Assembly: GCF_007833275.1 (NCBI RefSeq)
Contig: NZ_CP042240.1
Location: 1 to 64,000, forward strand
Reading direction: 5' to 3'
DNA from: Salarchaeum sp. JOR-1
Lineage (GTDB): Archaea; Halobacteriota; Halobacteria; Halobacteriales; Halobacteriaceae
Length of the DNA: 64,000 bases
The notes beneath the pieces were generated by a model. That model saw only the letters and a list, made by a program, of their open reading frames with translations, was not told the origin of the DNA and made no database searches. How positions within the stretch are numbered: the first letter of the stretch is position 1; every line of letters starts with the position of its first letter. The position numbers were made by a program, and so were the translations under genes. Positions 43,119-52,809 of this stretch are shown piece after piece.

Positions 43119-44528
43119 CTACGTGTAGCGGAGAACGCGGGCCATCCCGGATTCGAGATGGTAGAGGTTGTGGCAGTGGAACAGCCAGTTCCCGGGGTTG
43201 TCCGCAGTGAAATCGAACGTCACCTGTCCCATGTGACCGGGGACGCGCACGGTATCCATGAGCGCGTCCCCGACGCGGAAGAAGTGCCCGTGGAGGTGCA
43301 TGGGGTGCGTGACTGGACTCCGGTTGGTCATGCGAACGCGGACGTGCTCTCCCTCACGAACCGCGAGCGGTTCCGCGTTCGGATACGCCTGCCCATCGAT
43401 CAGCCACGTATACGAATTACGTAGTCGTGAGAGTGTGAGGTCGTAGATTCGATCCGGCGATCCCGACGGACGGGATTCGATGCTGGAGAGGGCTCCGTAC
43501 TGCAGACGTCGTCCAGACCCCCAGCGTGGCTCCTGCGCGGTCTCGCCCTCATCGTCGTACCGGACAGCGATACGGGCGGGCGTCTCATCTCCGGTGACTG
43601 GTGCCGCTCGCAGTTGCCACGCACCCGGATTGACACACTCGACGACCGCGTCGTAGCGTTCGCCCGGTCCGAACACGAACTCGTCGGCTGCGACGGGTTC
43701 GACGGGTCGACCGTCTTTGTGTGAGATGGAGAAGTGGTGTCCGGCGAGGCGCGTCCGGAACTCGGTTGCACTCGCCGCGTTCACGAACCGGAACCGGACG
43801 CGTTCGCCCTCCCGAACGTCGAGGGTGGACGGATCGGACGGCAACCGGCCGTTCGCGAGGAGGCCGCGATATGGCGGTCGCTCGTCGCCCCCCATCATCC
43901 CGCCCATTCCACCGCCGCCCGTGTCGGAGACCGGTTCAGGGGGACGGTCGAGGTAATCGTCGAAAACGACGACGAAGTCGCGGTCGTACTCCACGTGGGG
44001 CTCCGGTTCTTCGACGACGAGGGGGCCGAGGAGCGCGCGGTCGAGCTGGAGGCCGGCGTGACTGTGGTAGAAGTACGTCCCCGCGGGTTCTGCACGGAAC
44101 CGATACGTGAACGATTCGCCCGTCGGAACCGGCTGCTGGGTGACGTGGGGAACACCGTCGTAGGCGTTTTGCAGGGGAAGACCGTGCCAGTGAGTGGTCG
44201 TCCCCGCCGGAAGCCGGTTTTCCAGGGTGACTTCGACGACTTCTCCCTCTTGCGCACGGAGTTCCGGGCCGACGTAGTGGTCGTCGTACCCCCAGACGTG
44301 TTCTACCGCAGACGGCTCCGGGGAGGCTGTGACGGTTCGCGCGTCGAGCGTTCGCGTGCGGTCTGGCGTAGGGAGCGGGGCTGGTTCCGGCGGGGTGTAC
44401 GCGGGTGGGTCGATGTCTCTGGGGAGGGAGTCTCGCTCGCCGGGCGCGAAACGGGCACAGCCAGCGAGTGCAGAAAGCGTGACGCCGGTGAGGCCGGCAA
44501 GGAACCCGCGGCGGGAGTCATCGGGCAT
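43119..44528 (-). CDS. multicopper oxidase, exported
   Basis: The 469-aa protein has a signal with RRGFLAGLTGVTLSALAGC (Tat plus lipobox) and three cupredoxin domains. Copper sites are HWHG and YHSHAG in domain 1, and HPMHLHGHFF and HCHNLYHLESGM in domain 3. A Met/Gly loop (GGGGMGGMMGGDE) may bind Cu(I), as in CueO-type copper detoxification oxidases; laccase-like activity on metals or phenols is also possible. It acts outside the cell. It is transcribed on its own. Confidence 0.9.
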   Translation of the reverse strand: MPDDSRRGFLAGLTGVTLSALAGCARFAPGERDSLPRDIDPPAYTPPEPAPLPTPDRTRTLDARTVTASPEPSAVEHVWGYDDHYVGPELRAQEGEVVEVTLENRLPAGTTTHWHGLPLQNAYDGVPHVTQQPVPTGESFTYRFRAEPAGTYFYHSHAGLQLDRALLGPLVVEEPEPHVEYDRDFVVVFDDYLDRPPEPVSDTGGGGMGGMMGGDERPPYRGLLANGRLPSDPSTLDVREGERVRFRFVNAASATEFRTRLAGHHFSISHKDGRPVEPVAADEFVFGPGERYDAVVECVNPGAWQLRAAPVTGDETPARIAVRYDDEGETAQEPRWGSGRRLQYGALSSIESRPSGSPDRIYDLTLSRLRNSYTWLIDGQAYPNAEPLAVREGEHVRVRMTNRSPVTHPMHLHGHFFRVGDALMDTVRVPGHMGQVTFDFTADNPGNWLFHCHNLYHLESGMARVLRYT

Positions 44529-44614
44529 AGTACGTCCTTCGGATGTGACTCACTTCGCTGTGTCGCCCAGTCCGGCGCACTCGCAGACCGCGTCGGGTTC
44601 TGGTCGAGGCGCGA

Positions 44615-45640
44615 TCAGGTGGTCGGCGTGGGTGTCGGTTCGTCCGCCTCGCGTCGGGTTTCGAGGAACTCCTCGGCGTCGAGCGCGGCCATGCTCCCGG
44701 TGCCGGCGGACGTGATCGCCTGCCGGTATCGGGGGTCGGCGACGTCGCCAGCGGCGAACACGCCGTCGACCGTCGTCCGGGCCGTCGGCCGGCCGGCGTC
44801 GTCCGTCTGCGTGAATACGTAGCCGCTTTCGTCTCGCTCGACTCCGGTCTCGTCGAGGAACCGCGTGTTGGGCGTGTGGCCGACGGCGTAGAACACGCCG
44901 CCGACGTCGACGGTCTCCCGGTCGACATCGCGGCCGGACTCGGCCTTCTCCCGGGGATAGCCGTCGGGGTGAGAGATCAGGGTCGCGCCGGTGACGCCGT
45001 CCTCCTGAGAGCCGTGAATGGCTTCGAGTTCCGTGTTCCAGCGGAACTCGACGTCGTCGTGGTCGCGGGCCCGATCGGCCATGATCTCGGACGCGCGCAG
45101 TTCCTCGCGGCGGTGAACGACCGTCACGGAGTCCGCGAACTTCGCGAGGAAGAGCGCCTCCTCCATCGCGCTGTCGCCGCCGCCGATGACGAGGACGTCG
45201 TCGCCGCGGTGGAACGCGCCGTCGCAGGTCGCACACGTCGAGAGCCCGTACCCCATGAGTTCGTCCTCGTTCTCTGCGCCGACCCAGCGCGCGCTCGCGC
45301 CGGTCGCGACGACGAGGGCGCGGGTTCGAATGGTGTCGCCGGTCGACAGCGACAGCTCGAACGGCTGGTCATCGAGGGAGGCGTCGTCGATGCGGCCGTG
45401 CTGGAACTGAGCGCCGAACTTCTCGGCCTGCTCCTTGCCGCGCTGGACGAGATCCATGCCGCCGACGCCGTCGGGGAATCCGAGGTAGTTCTCGACGTCG
45501 GTGGTGAGCGTGAGCTGGCCGCCGGGTTCGTCGCCCTCCAACACCAGCGGGTCGAGGTCGGCGCGGGCCGCGTAGACCGCCGCGGAGAGGCCGGCGATTC
45601 CCGAGCCGGCGATGACGAGGTCGTGTGCGTCCGTACTCAT
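44615..45640 (-). CDS. trxB: thioredoxin reductase
   Basis: The 341-aa protein has FAD motif VIAGSGIAGLSAAVYAARAD, redox pair CATC (C136 and C139) in LSTCATCDGAFH, NADPH motif VLVIGGGDSAMEEALFL and FAD motif VDGVFAAGDVADPRYRQA. It passes electrons from NADPH, or another donor in archaea, to thioredoxin. It directly follows a thioredoxin gene (stop at 45641), so the pair forms an operon. Confidence 0.9.
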   Translation of the reverse strand: MSTDAHDLVIAGSGIAGLSAAVYAARADLDPLVLEGDEPGGQLTLTTDVENYLGFPDGVGGMDLVQRGKEQAEKFGAQFQHGRIDDASLDDQPFELSLSTGDTIRTRALVVATGASARWVGAENEDELMGYGLSTCATCDGAFHRGDDVLVIGGGDSAMEEALFLAKFADSVTVVHRREELRASEIMADRARDHDDVEFRWNTELEAIHGSQEDGVTGATLISHPDGYPREKAESGRDVDRETVDVGGVFYAVGHTPNTRFLDETGVERDESGYVFTQTDDAGRPTARTTVDGVFAAGDVADPRYRQAITSAGTGSMAALDAEEFLETRREADEPTPTPTT

Positions 45641-46003
45641 TTAGTTCGTGTAGGAGTCGACGAGCGTTCGAAGCTGCTCTTCGCCCTGGAGGCCGACGAT
45701 CTCCTCGACCTGTTCGCCGTCGGCGAACAGGACGAGCGTGGGGACGCCGCGGACGCCGTACTGGGCGGCGAGCTGTTGGTTCGCGTCGACGTCGACCTTC
45801 GCGACCGTCGCGGCGGTGTCGGCGGCGATGGTCTCGACGATCGGTTCGAGCATCTGGCAGGGGCCACACCAGTCCGCGTAGAAGTCCGTCAGGACGACGT
45901 CGTCTCGGCTGACGAGCGCGTCGAGTTCGCCGGCACTGTCGACGTGGGTCGGTTCGTTCGCGGAAGTGCTGTGCGCGTCGTTTGCAGTATCGGTTGTCAT
46001 CAC
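45641..46003 (-). CDS. thioredoxin (first gene of trx-trxB operon)
   Basis: The 120-aa protein has the active site DWCGPCQ (C46 and C49), an acidic N-terminal stretch and a cis-Pro loop RGVPTLVLFADG. It reduces disulfides and is recharged by the reductase encoded immediately after it. A CAGTATTGT element lies 44 bp upstream of the start, with a TATA-like AGAATTAATGG at about -27. Its DNA matches that of the thioredoxin at 56207-56620 over about 185 bp with about four differences. Confidence 0.9.
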   Translation of the reverse strand: MMTTDTANDAHSTSANEPTHVDSAGELDALVSRDDVVLTDFYADWCGPCQMLEPIVETIAADTAATVAKVDVDANQQLAAQYGVRGVPTLVLFADGEQVEEIVGLQGEEQLRTLVDSYTN

Positions 46004-46046
46004 CAGTGTCTATGGACTACCGCCCATTAATTCTTGTCCTAATCCC

Positions 46047-46055
46047 ACAATACTG
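46047..46055 (-). promoter_or_regulatory. CAGTATTGT element upstream of trx (46003)
   Basis: ACAATACTG on the plus strand, read as CAGTATTGT on the coding strand, 44-52 bp upstream of the ATG and about 15 bp upstream of the TATA-like AGAATTAAT. The same element stands at nearly the same place before other sulfur-redox genes in this window. Confidence 0.5.
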
Positions 46056-46224
46056 CTGGCTAGCGAAGACAGCGACCGGGCATGACCAGATCCAATATCG
46101 GATATTTAGAGTTCTAGAGAGCGTTTTCAGCTAGAGGGCGCCCACACCACGCAGTCGCCGCACGAATCAGAATTGTATTGCGTGTGAACTCCTGGTGCTA
46201 TGGTCGGAGTCGCCTCCGTCCACG

Positions 46225-47343
46225 TCAGCCCCACTCGGGCTCGAGCGCGTCGAGCAATCCGTCCACCTCGTCGGCCGTGTTGACCGCGTGGACGGACACG
46301 CGGATCGCGTTCGGGCTCGGGAGCGAGCGCACGACGAACCCCTCCGTCGCCAGCCGTTCGACCGTCGATTCGGGATCGTCGACGTCGATTGTGACGAGGC
46401 CCGACTCGGGCGGATCGGGACTGTAGAGCCGAGCGTCCGGAACGCCGTCCGCGAGCCGTCCGGCCAGCGTCTGGATTCGCTCCGCGATGCGATCGATTCC
46501 GATCTCGTCGATCGCATCGATCGCCTCGGCCAGGGCGACGTGGGGGGCGGGGTTCGACGACCCGACCTCGAATCGTCGGGCGCCGACCGCGAACTCGTAG
46601 GGATCCGCCGTCGGAGTCTCGACGCTCCGGTAGCCGACCGTGTTGGGCGTGAGCGACTCAGCGACGTCGCCGTCGACGTAGAGGAAGCCGCCGCCCCAGA
46701 GCCCCAAGAGCCACTTGTGGCCGGCCGCCGCGACCGCGTCAGCGCCCCACTCGCCGACGTCCATCGGGAGCTGTCCGGGAACCTGGACCGCGTCGACGAG
46801 CGCGAACGCGCCGGCTTCGTGGGCGATGTCGACGAGGTCGCTGACGGGCAACTGGGTGCCGTGCGTCCACGTCACCGCACTGAAGCACGCAAGTCGCGCG
46901 TCCTCAACGGCGTCGGCGAAGGCGTCGCGGTCGACACGGCCGTCGTCGGTTTCGACGACGCGAACGTCGACGCCGTTCTGTTCCAACCGCTGCCACGGGA
47001 GCGTGCCGGCGGGATGTTCGAGGTCGGTTCGAACGACAGTGTCGCCGGGCTCCCAGTCGATGGCGTTCGCGATAGCGTTGATGCCCGCGGTGGTGCTCTC
47101 CGTGAGCGCGATCTCGTCGGCGTCCGCGCCGACGAAGTCGGCGACGCGCGCTCGGGCCCGGTCGTAGGCGTCGAACGCAACCTCGTAGGGGTCGTTTCGA
47201 GCGCTCGTCTCATACTCGTGTGACTGCACGAATTCGGTGGCGGCGTCGACGACGTACCGGGGACTGGGGCCGTGGGCGCCGAAGTTGAGGTAGACGTCCT
47301 CGTGGAGGGCGGGCGTGTCAGCGCGAAGGTCTCTGGGAGTCAT
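46225..47343 (-). CDS. PLP-dependent aminotransferase class V (cysteine desulfurase-like)
   Basis: ATG 47343 gives 372 aa; a GTG at 47367 overlaps the thioredoxin stop and may be used. The PLP lysine is in AVAAAGHKWLLGLWGGGF and the Asp in LVDAVQVPGQLP; a substrate-binding TSTTAGIN-like loop is at TESTTAGINAIA. Fold type I, SufS/NifS-like in domain order, but the usual C-terminal sulfur-carrying Cys loop is not clear. It lies behind a thioredoxin gene, so it may move sulfur from cysteine into a thiol relay; isopenicillin-epimerase-like functions are also possible. Confidence 0.8.
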   Translation of the reverse strand: MTPRDLRADTPALHEDVYLNFGAHGPSPRYVVDAATEFVQSHEYETSARNDPYEVAFDAYDRARARVADFVGADADEIALTESTTAGINAIANAIDWEPGDTVVRTDLEHPAGTLPWQRLEQNGVDVRVVETDDGRVDRDAFADAVEDARLACFSAVTWTHGTQLPVSDLVDIAHEAGAFALVDAVQVPGQLPMDVGEWGADAVAAAGHKWLLGLWGGGFLYVDGDVAESLTPNTVGYRSVETPTADPYEFAVGARRFEVGSSNPAPHVALAEAIDAIDEIGIDRIAERIQTLAGRLADGVPDARLYSPDPPESGLVTIDVDDPESTVERLATEGFVVRSLPSPNAIRVSVHAVNTADEVDGLLDALEPEWG

Positions 47344-47359
47344 CGGTCGTCCGTTGGAG

Positions 47360-47698
47360 TCAGTCACTGAATCGAGCGAGCAGATCGCGGAGTGCCTGTT
47401 CGGTCTGGCCGCCGCGGAGCTGTTTCACGGGCTTCCCGTCGGCGAACAGGACGAACGTGGGCGTGCTCTGAGCACCGAACTCGATCGCCGTTTCGAGGTT
47501 CGACTCGATGTCGACCGTCACGACCGTCGCGTCCGTGTCGTCTGCGAGCGTATCGAGAACCGGCTTCATCCGCTTGCAGGTGCCACACCACTCCGTGTAG
47601 AACTCGACGAGCGTGACGCTGCTGTCCTCGACGATCGCCTCGAGGTCGCCGTCGCCGAGCGAGCGCACGCTGTCCGTCTTCGCTGTTTGTGTTGCCAT
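47360..47698 (-). CDS. thioredoxin
   Basis: The 112-aa protein has EFYTEWCGTCKRMK (C38 and C41), with Thr in place of the usual Pro, and STPTFVLFADG. The WCGTC pair can lower the potential compared with WCGPC. It precedes the aminotransferase in the same operon. Upstream are a TATA-like GACTATTAACC at about -28 and a GGTATTGT element 47-54 bp before the start. Confidence 0.9.
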   Translation of the reverse strand: MATQTAKTDSVRSLGDGDLEAIVEDSSVTLVEFYTEWCGTCKRMKPVLDTLADDTDATVVTVDIESNLETAIEFGAQSTPTFVLFADGKPVKQLRGGQTEQALRDLLARFSD

Positions 47699-48327
47699 TA
47701 ACGGATTCTACGCACCGCACGGTTAATAGTCTTGGGCCTACTATACAATACCATTTGTGCGTACTCAGAGCACTCCCGTTGAGACCGGGCAGTGAGAACC
47801 CACGAACCAGAAACCACCCCGTTCGTGAGACTCCCGAGGGCATGCTCACGACCGTTCGAATACGAGCGCGTGATGGGACGTAGCAGGTCGACCTGTCGAT
47901 CGAACGCAGCGGCTGACGCCGAGAGTACGGCATCGTTGGTTTCCGCTGGCGTCACCCGCAACTCTGCCGGCGGGTCGCGCCGTCCTCGCGAACGGGCCTC
48001 CGGGCCGACTGGCTCCAGCGAGAATAACGGGCGAGAACGTGTCATCGAGCAGTGCGAGCACCGTCGGGGCGGCGGCGTTTCGCGAGCGACAGACATCACT
48101 CGCCCCGGTCGATGAAGTAGTTACAGTCCAGCAACACACTGATTCGGTCATTCACATCACGCTTCGGGACAAGATCGCCGAGGAAGCTTTGGGATGTACT
48201 GGGGCCTATATATCAGAACAATCCGTAGTAAGACGTTCCTATACGCCAAAATGCATCCTATCGATCGGGACTCCTAATTACCAATATTATAAAATTACTT
48301 TCACAACCTCGCGAAACGTGAGTCTGC
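47699..48327. other. intergenic stretch with a gene fragment
   Basis: Apart from the promoter of the thioredoxin gene, one minus-strand frame (48096-48212) reads SFLGDLVPKRDV then DRISVLLDCNYFIDRGE and a stop, but has no start; it looks like the C-terminus of a lost protein. The rest (about 47760-48090) shows no coding sign. Confidence 0.35.
47745..47752 (-). promoter_or_regulatory. GGTATTGT element upstream of trx (47698)
   Basis: ACAATACC on the plus strand, read as GGTATTGT, 47-54 bp upstream of the ATG, 14 bp from the TATA-like sequence. One base differs from the consensus CAGTATTGT. Confidence 0.4.
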
Positions 48328-51030
48328 ATGGTAGACCTCACCAGGCGGAACCTGATTGCGACGTCCGTCGCCGCTGCGGTCGGAGCCGGAATGTCCGGCG
48401 TGGCGAGTGCAGACGTAACAGAAACCGACACGGTCGGTGCACCGAGTGTCAAAGGAGAGATCGAGCGCTTCGTCACGACGTCTCTCGGGGCCGAAGTGAC
48501 GGGGCCCTTCGTCTTCGAGAGCGACAACACACTGCTTTTCAGCCACCAGCATCCGAGCCGCGACAACCCCGAACCGTGGGCTCGCGGGGGGATTGGCTAC
48601 GTGAGCGGATTCAATTTCACGCTCGACGGGAGCAACGACGACTTCGAGGAGCTGTCGGTGCCGACGACGGCCGACGAGCAGAACGAAGTCCGTACCAGTG
48701 AGGGCGAGTACGTCTTCCTCGCCAGACAGGAAGAGCCGATCAATAACGGAGACGAGCAACTCGGTGTCCCCGAGACGCCGGACGGCGACCCGATCGATCG
48801 GTTCGCGGGGAGCCGCTACACCGAGCCGGGGTACACGCCGGACTGCAACCAGTTCATCCCCACGAACGAAGCGGGAACCGAGGGCTATCTCTTCACCAAC
48901 TTCGAGACGAGCCCCGGGAACGTCTCTCGGATTCCGATCTCGCGAACCGAGGACGGCGAGTGGGAGGCCGACCTCGACAACGCCATCAACCTCGCCAACA
49001 CCGAGTCGCTCCGGAGCCTTGGCGGAACGCGGATCAACTGCGGGGGCAACCGCACCCCCTACGGCACCTACGTCTCCTCCGAGGAGGAGTACGCGATGCC
49101 GCGAACCAGCTACGGAGCCACCGTCAGCGAGACGCTGAAATCCGAGTCGGGTGCCGGCCTCCGGGGCGCAGCGCACTTCTGGAATCGACCGAATCCGGCG
49201 GAGATCTCGGGCAAGGACTATGTCACCTGGTACCCCCAGGGCGCGTTCGCCCTCACGGGCGTCGAACTGACCGCGTACTACCTCGGCGCGGACGCGGTCG
49301 ACCAGGACGGTCCTGGGCAGTCGGGCTGGGACGTCGACACGCCGAGCGGTATCGACGCGCGCGCCAACGGCACGAGCGTCGAGGTCGACGAGTCGAACAC
49401 CCGCGAGCCGATCGGCGAGGGCTACCCCAACAAGTACCGCTACGGCTACCAGGTCGAGTTCCGAGAGCCGACGGCGGAGACGCCAACCGCGGTCAAACAC
49501 TACGCGATGGGGCGGGGCTCCTGGGAGATGCCAAGCTTCCAGCCGGACAACCGAACCGTCTACGAGCTCTCTGACGGCGACAACAAGGGGATCTACAAGT
49601 TCGTCGCCGACCAGCCCCTCGACAGCTACGACGACCCGATGCAGGTCTCGGGCACGCTCTACGTGGCCAAGGTGACCAACGCCGCCGCGAGCGCCGCCGA
49701 CGCGGGCCAGCGGCGCTCGCCCGCGAACACGAACCTCGAACTCGAGTGGCTGCCGCTCGGCAACGCGACGAACGCCGAGATCGAGTCATGGATCGCCGAC
49801 TACGACGACGTCACGCAGGTCGACTACCTCGAAACCCACGCCGACACCGACTGGCAGGAGAACCTCGACGCGGCCATCGAAGAGGCCGATCAGGAGGTCA
49901 TCGCGAACGGCAACCAGAACTACATCTCGGATCAGGAGATCGTGGAGTGGGCGACGCAGTACGAACAGCGCGGCCCCGACGGCGTCGATGAGGAACTCCG
50001 CCGGGTTCCCTTCCTCGAGACGCGTGCCGCGGCGAAGGAAATCGGGGCGTCCACGGACTTCAACAAGGCCGAGGGCGTCGACAGCATCGACGGCGCGCAG
50101 CCAGGCGACTTCGTCTACATGGGCATCTCCGAGTTCAACGACGCCTTCGCCGACAGCTCCGGGGACATCCAGCTCGAGCGCGTCGACGGCGGCCTCGTCT
50201 ACCGGGCTGAGCTCGACCAAGACTACGATATCTCGCGGCTCGAGCCCGCCATTGTGGGCCCCGACAGCACGGACTCCTCGGCCGTCTCCGACGACGCGCT
50301 GCTCAACGTCGACAACGTCCACGTGATGGACGACGGCCGCGTGCTGTGCTGTGAGGACGCCGACCAGCTCGGCCGCTCGTACCCCAACGACTGCCTCTAC
50401 GTCTACCAGCCGAACGTCCTCGTCGACGTGGAGTCGGCGGCCGTGAGCCTCGGCGTGACCGGCACCGTCACCCTGTACGCCAAGTCGCTCCCGACCGGCT
50501 TCTCGGGCGCGCAGCTGAACGTCGCCGTCTCGAACCCCGATGTGGCGACGGTGACGGGCGTCGACTTCAACGACGCGCTGGGGCTCACCGAGAGCACGGT
50601 GACCGAGGACGGCTCGACAGCGAGTTTGCGGTTCGCTGACACGGAGCGCAAAGTCCAGCCCGGCGGACACCGGGTTCCGATCGCCGAACTCACCCTACGC
50701 GGCGACAGCACGGGTACGACCGATCTCGACATCTCCATCAATCAGATGGACGACGAGACCGGGGATCCAATCGACGCCGAGGATGGCTTCGGTGTGCTCG
50801 TCGTCGGGCCGCCGGCGGTTGCGGGCAGCGGCGCGCCCACCGACCCCGACGGCGACGGGCTCTACGAAGACCTGAACGGAAACGGCCGCCTGGACTACGA
50901 GGACATCCAGATCCTGTTCAGGAACTTCAACGCCGACAGCGTGACGATGAACGAGTGGGCGTACGACTTCAACGAGAACGGACAGCTCGACTACGACGAC
51001 ATCGTCGAACTCTTCGAGGAGGTCAACTGA
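48328..51030 (+). CDS. PhoX-type alkaline phosphatase with cohesin-like and dockerin domains
   Basis: The 900-aa protein begins MVDLTRRNLIATSVAAAVGA, a Tat signal. The main part (about 40-680) is a PhoX/DUF839 phosphatase: FVFESDNTLLFSHQHPSRDN, GGTRINCGGNRTPYGTYVS, VYMGISEFNDAF and VDNVHVMDDGRVLCCEDADQ. PhoX enzymes use Ca and Fe and release phosphate from esters outside the cell. After it comes a cohesin-like beta-sandwich (about 695-820). The C-terminus is a dockerin type-I-like pair of calcium loops, DLNGNGRLDYEDI (848-860) and DFNENGQLDYDDI (880-892). The downstream cohesin-like protein could bind this dockerin at the surface. Confidence 0.85.
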   Translation: MVDLTRRNLIATSVAAAVGAGMSGVASADVTETDTVGAPSVKGEIERFVTTSLGAEVTGPFVFESDNTLLFSHQHPSRDNPEPWARGGIGYVSGFNFTLDGSNDDFEELSVPTTADEQNEVRTSEGEYVFLARQEEPINNGDEQLGVPETPDGDPIDRFAGSRYTEPGYTPDCNQFIPTNEAGTEGYLFTNFETSPGNVSRIPISRTEDGEWEADLDNAINLANTESLRSLGGTRINCGGNRTPYGTYVSSEEEYAMPRTSYGATVSETLKSESGAGLRGAAHFWNRPNPAEISGKDYVTWYPQGAFALTGVELTAYYLGADAVDQDGPGQSGWDVDTPSGIDARANGTSVEVDESNTREPIGEGYPNKYRYGYQVEFREPTAETPTAVKHYAMGRGSWEMPSFQPDNRTVYELSDGDNKGIYKFVADQPLDSYDDPMQVSGTLYVAKVTNAAASAADAGQRRSPANTNLELEWLPLGNATNAEIESWIADYDDVTQVDYLETHADTDWQENLDAAIEEADQEVIANGNQNYISDQEIVEWATQYEQRGPDGVDEELRRVPFLETRAAAKEIGASTDFNKAEGVDSIDGAQPGDFVYMGISEFNDAFADSSGDIQLERVDGGLVYRAELDQDYDISRLEPAIVGPDSTDSSAVSDDALLNVDNVHVMDDGRVLCCEDADQLGRSYPNDCLYVYQPNVLVDVESAAVSLGVTGTVTLYAKSLPTGFSGAQLNVAVSNPDVATVTGVDFNDALGLTESTVTEDGSTASLRFADTERKVQPGGHRVPIAELTLRGDSTGTTDLDISINQMDDETGDPIDAEDGFGVLVVGPPAVAGSGAPTDPDGDGLYEDLNGNGRLDYEDIQILFRNFNADSVTMNEWAYDFNENGQLDYDDIVELFEEVN

Positions 51031-51172
51031 CCGTGTCACCCGTCGTCCGGTGTCGATTCGGCCGGCCGCGCCCGCCAGAGTCGGTCCGGAACCGGGCGAC
51101 GGCCACCACGGGTTGTCCCGTCGCCCCCGAACTCGACGGCAGACAGGCGTTCCACACCGCACCTCAGGAGCA

Positions 51173-51880
51173 ATGACTCACGACGCACCTTCGATCTCGA
51201 TTCCGCTCGACGCCCGCCGTCGTCGCGCGGCCGTCGCGGCCTCGCTGGCGATGTTCGCCCTCCTCGGAGCGGTGGCGGCGACGGGGACGGCCACCGCACA
51301 GAGTGACCGACCGACGGTCGTCGTCGTCGGCAACGAGACCACTGTGAACGAAACCACGACGGTGAGGGTCGTCCTCACGAGCGCCCCCAACGGCCTCTCG
51401 GGCTACTACCTCGACCTACACGTCGAAACCGCCGGCGTCGCCCGGATCGAGTCGGCAAGTTACCCCGAACAGTTCGGCCTGACGAGTGCACCGAGGATTA
51501 CCGACGGAACGACCGTCACGCTCGAAGCCGCCGACATGGAGGGCGCCATCGGTTCGGGAGCGACGAACGTGACGCTCGCGACCGTGACACTCGTCGGGGT
51601 CTCGCGCGGGAACGCGACGCTCACGGTCGACCCGCGACAGTTCGACGACGACGGCGGGGCCTTCACGCCGGCAACCCAGTCGGGAACAGTAGTCGTGACC
51701 GACGGCGCGTCGGAAACCCGATCCGACGGAGGGGGAACCGACGGAACCACCGCCGGAACCGACAGATCCGGTACCGCCGGCGGCGGAGAGACGACCGGCG
51801 CGTCCGCACCGCTGTCACCGATCCTCACGCTCGTCGCCGTAGGCCTCGCGGTCGCGGTCGGGCTTCGCCGGCGGAAGTAA
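51173..51880 (+). CDS. membrane-anchored cohesin-like protein
   Basis: ATG 51173 (AGGAG Shine-Dalgarno at 51165) gives 235 aa: a signal or anchor (about 20-45), a cohesin-like beta-sandwich (about 48-175, starting VVVVGNETTVNETTTVRVVL), a Gly/Thr/Asp-rich linker (176-210) and a C-terminal membrane helix SPILTLVAVGLAVAVGLRRRK cut at RRRK. It is directly after the phosphatase with a dockerin, 142 bp apart on the same strand. It may hold the phosphatase at the cell surface; the binding itself is inference. Confidence 0.7.
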   Translation: MTHDAPSISIPLDARRRRAAVAASLAMFALLGAVAATGTATAQSDRPTVVVVGNETTVNETTTVRVVLTSAPNGLSGYYLDLHVETAGVARIESASYPEQFGLTSAPRITDGTTVTLEAADMEGAIGSGATNVTLATVTLVGVSRGNATLTVDPRQFDDDGGAFTPATQSGTVVVTDGASETRSDGGGTDGTTAGTDRSGTAGGGETTGASAPLSPILTLVAVGLAVAVGLRRRK

Positions 51881-51919
51881 GCGATCGAACCGCCCTTCGA
51901 ACAGTCACTCCGCACGCCA

Positions 51920-52363
51920 ATGTCACAATCACGATCCAGAGACGATCGACGCGAGGAACCGCCAGCCGACGGCGCCGAGTACGTCCACCGCGACTACGTG
52001 CTCGACGTGCGCATCGTCGAGCGAACGACAGACGACGGCGAAACCGTCTATCGGTTCGAGGCACCGAACCACAAGGGAAAAGAGTTCGCCGATCCCGACG
52101 CGGCCGAGTTGTACGCCGACGTCTACTTCGACGTCAACGGCTTCGTCGAGGAAGGCGTCGGCGAGCGCGGCGTCCCGATCGAGGTCGTCCAGGCCGGCCG
52201 GGACACGCTCATCGCCTACCTCCTGACCTGGCCCACTACCGACGCCGACTGGGTCGCCTCGTTCAGCGGCCGACGCCCGGAGAAGATCCGGCGATACTCG
52301 AGGCGTCTCCAAGAGCGAGCGGAATCGATCCGTGAGAAGATTGTCGCACAGGGCGTCGATTAG
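51920..52363 (+). CDS. hypothetical protein, 147 aa
   Basis: The acidic soluble protein begins MSQSRSRDDRREEPPADGAE and has the region YRFEAPNHKGKEFADPDAAE and a C-terminal helix with RRPEKIRRYSRRLQERAESI. No known motif. It is 39 bp after the cohesin-like gene, so it may belong to that unit. Unknown function. Confidence 0.55.
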   Translation: MSQSRSRDDRREEPPADGAEYVHRDYVLDVRIVERTTDDGETVYRFEAPNHKGKEFADPDAAELYADVYFDVNGFVEEGVGERGVPIEVVQAGRDTLIAYLLTWPTTDADWVASFSGRRPEKIRRYSRRLQERAESIREKIVAQGVD

Positions 52364-52488
52364 CGACGCGCCCCCACTCCGGTATTTGTTCGGTTCCTCG
52401 ATCGAGGAAGGCCGGTTTTTTGTCCTGAAGCCCGGCTTCGCGCTCCACGGGTTGGCGCTCCGGTGTGCTCGAGGCGTGCTCGACGTAT

Positions 52489-52707
52489 CTACCTGGAATC
52501 CGACGTGTCGATGCCCAGCAGTCGATAGAGGAGACAGACCCGGACGAGTCCGGTTCCGACGAGAACCAGCCCCAGCAGCGCCAGGACTGCGCCGACCGTC
52601 GATCCCAGACCCAGCAGGCCGCCCACTGCCGCCAGCCCGATGACCGCGAGACTCACACCGACGACAACGCGAGTCAGCCGGTCTGTCGCGCCAATATTGT
52701 GTTCCAT
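52489..52707 (-). CDS. DUF2892 two-span membrane protein
   Basis: ATG 52707 (MEHNIGATDRLTRVVVGVSL) gives 72 aa with two helices (about 15-36 and 40-58) and the tail CLLYRLLGIDTSDSR. This is the DUF2892/YgaP membrane module, usually linked to rhodaneses, which fits the sulfur-rich context. A Cys and Arg near the end are conserved in the group. Confidence 0.7.
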   Translation of the reverse strand: MEHNIGATDRLTRVVVGVSLAVIGLAAVGGLLGLGSTVGAVLALLGLVLVGTGLVRVCLLYRLLGIDTSDSR

Positions 52708-52809
52708 ACCCACGAGTGGGTCGCACTCGCCTAAGTCCTTTCGGCGGCTGGCCGGAGACCGACGCAGTCGGTGAACGACGGGCGTCTCTCCTAGAAGAAA
52801 GATAGACCG

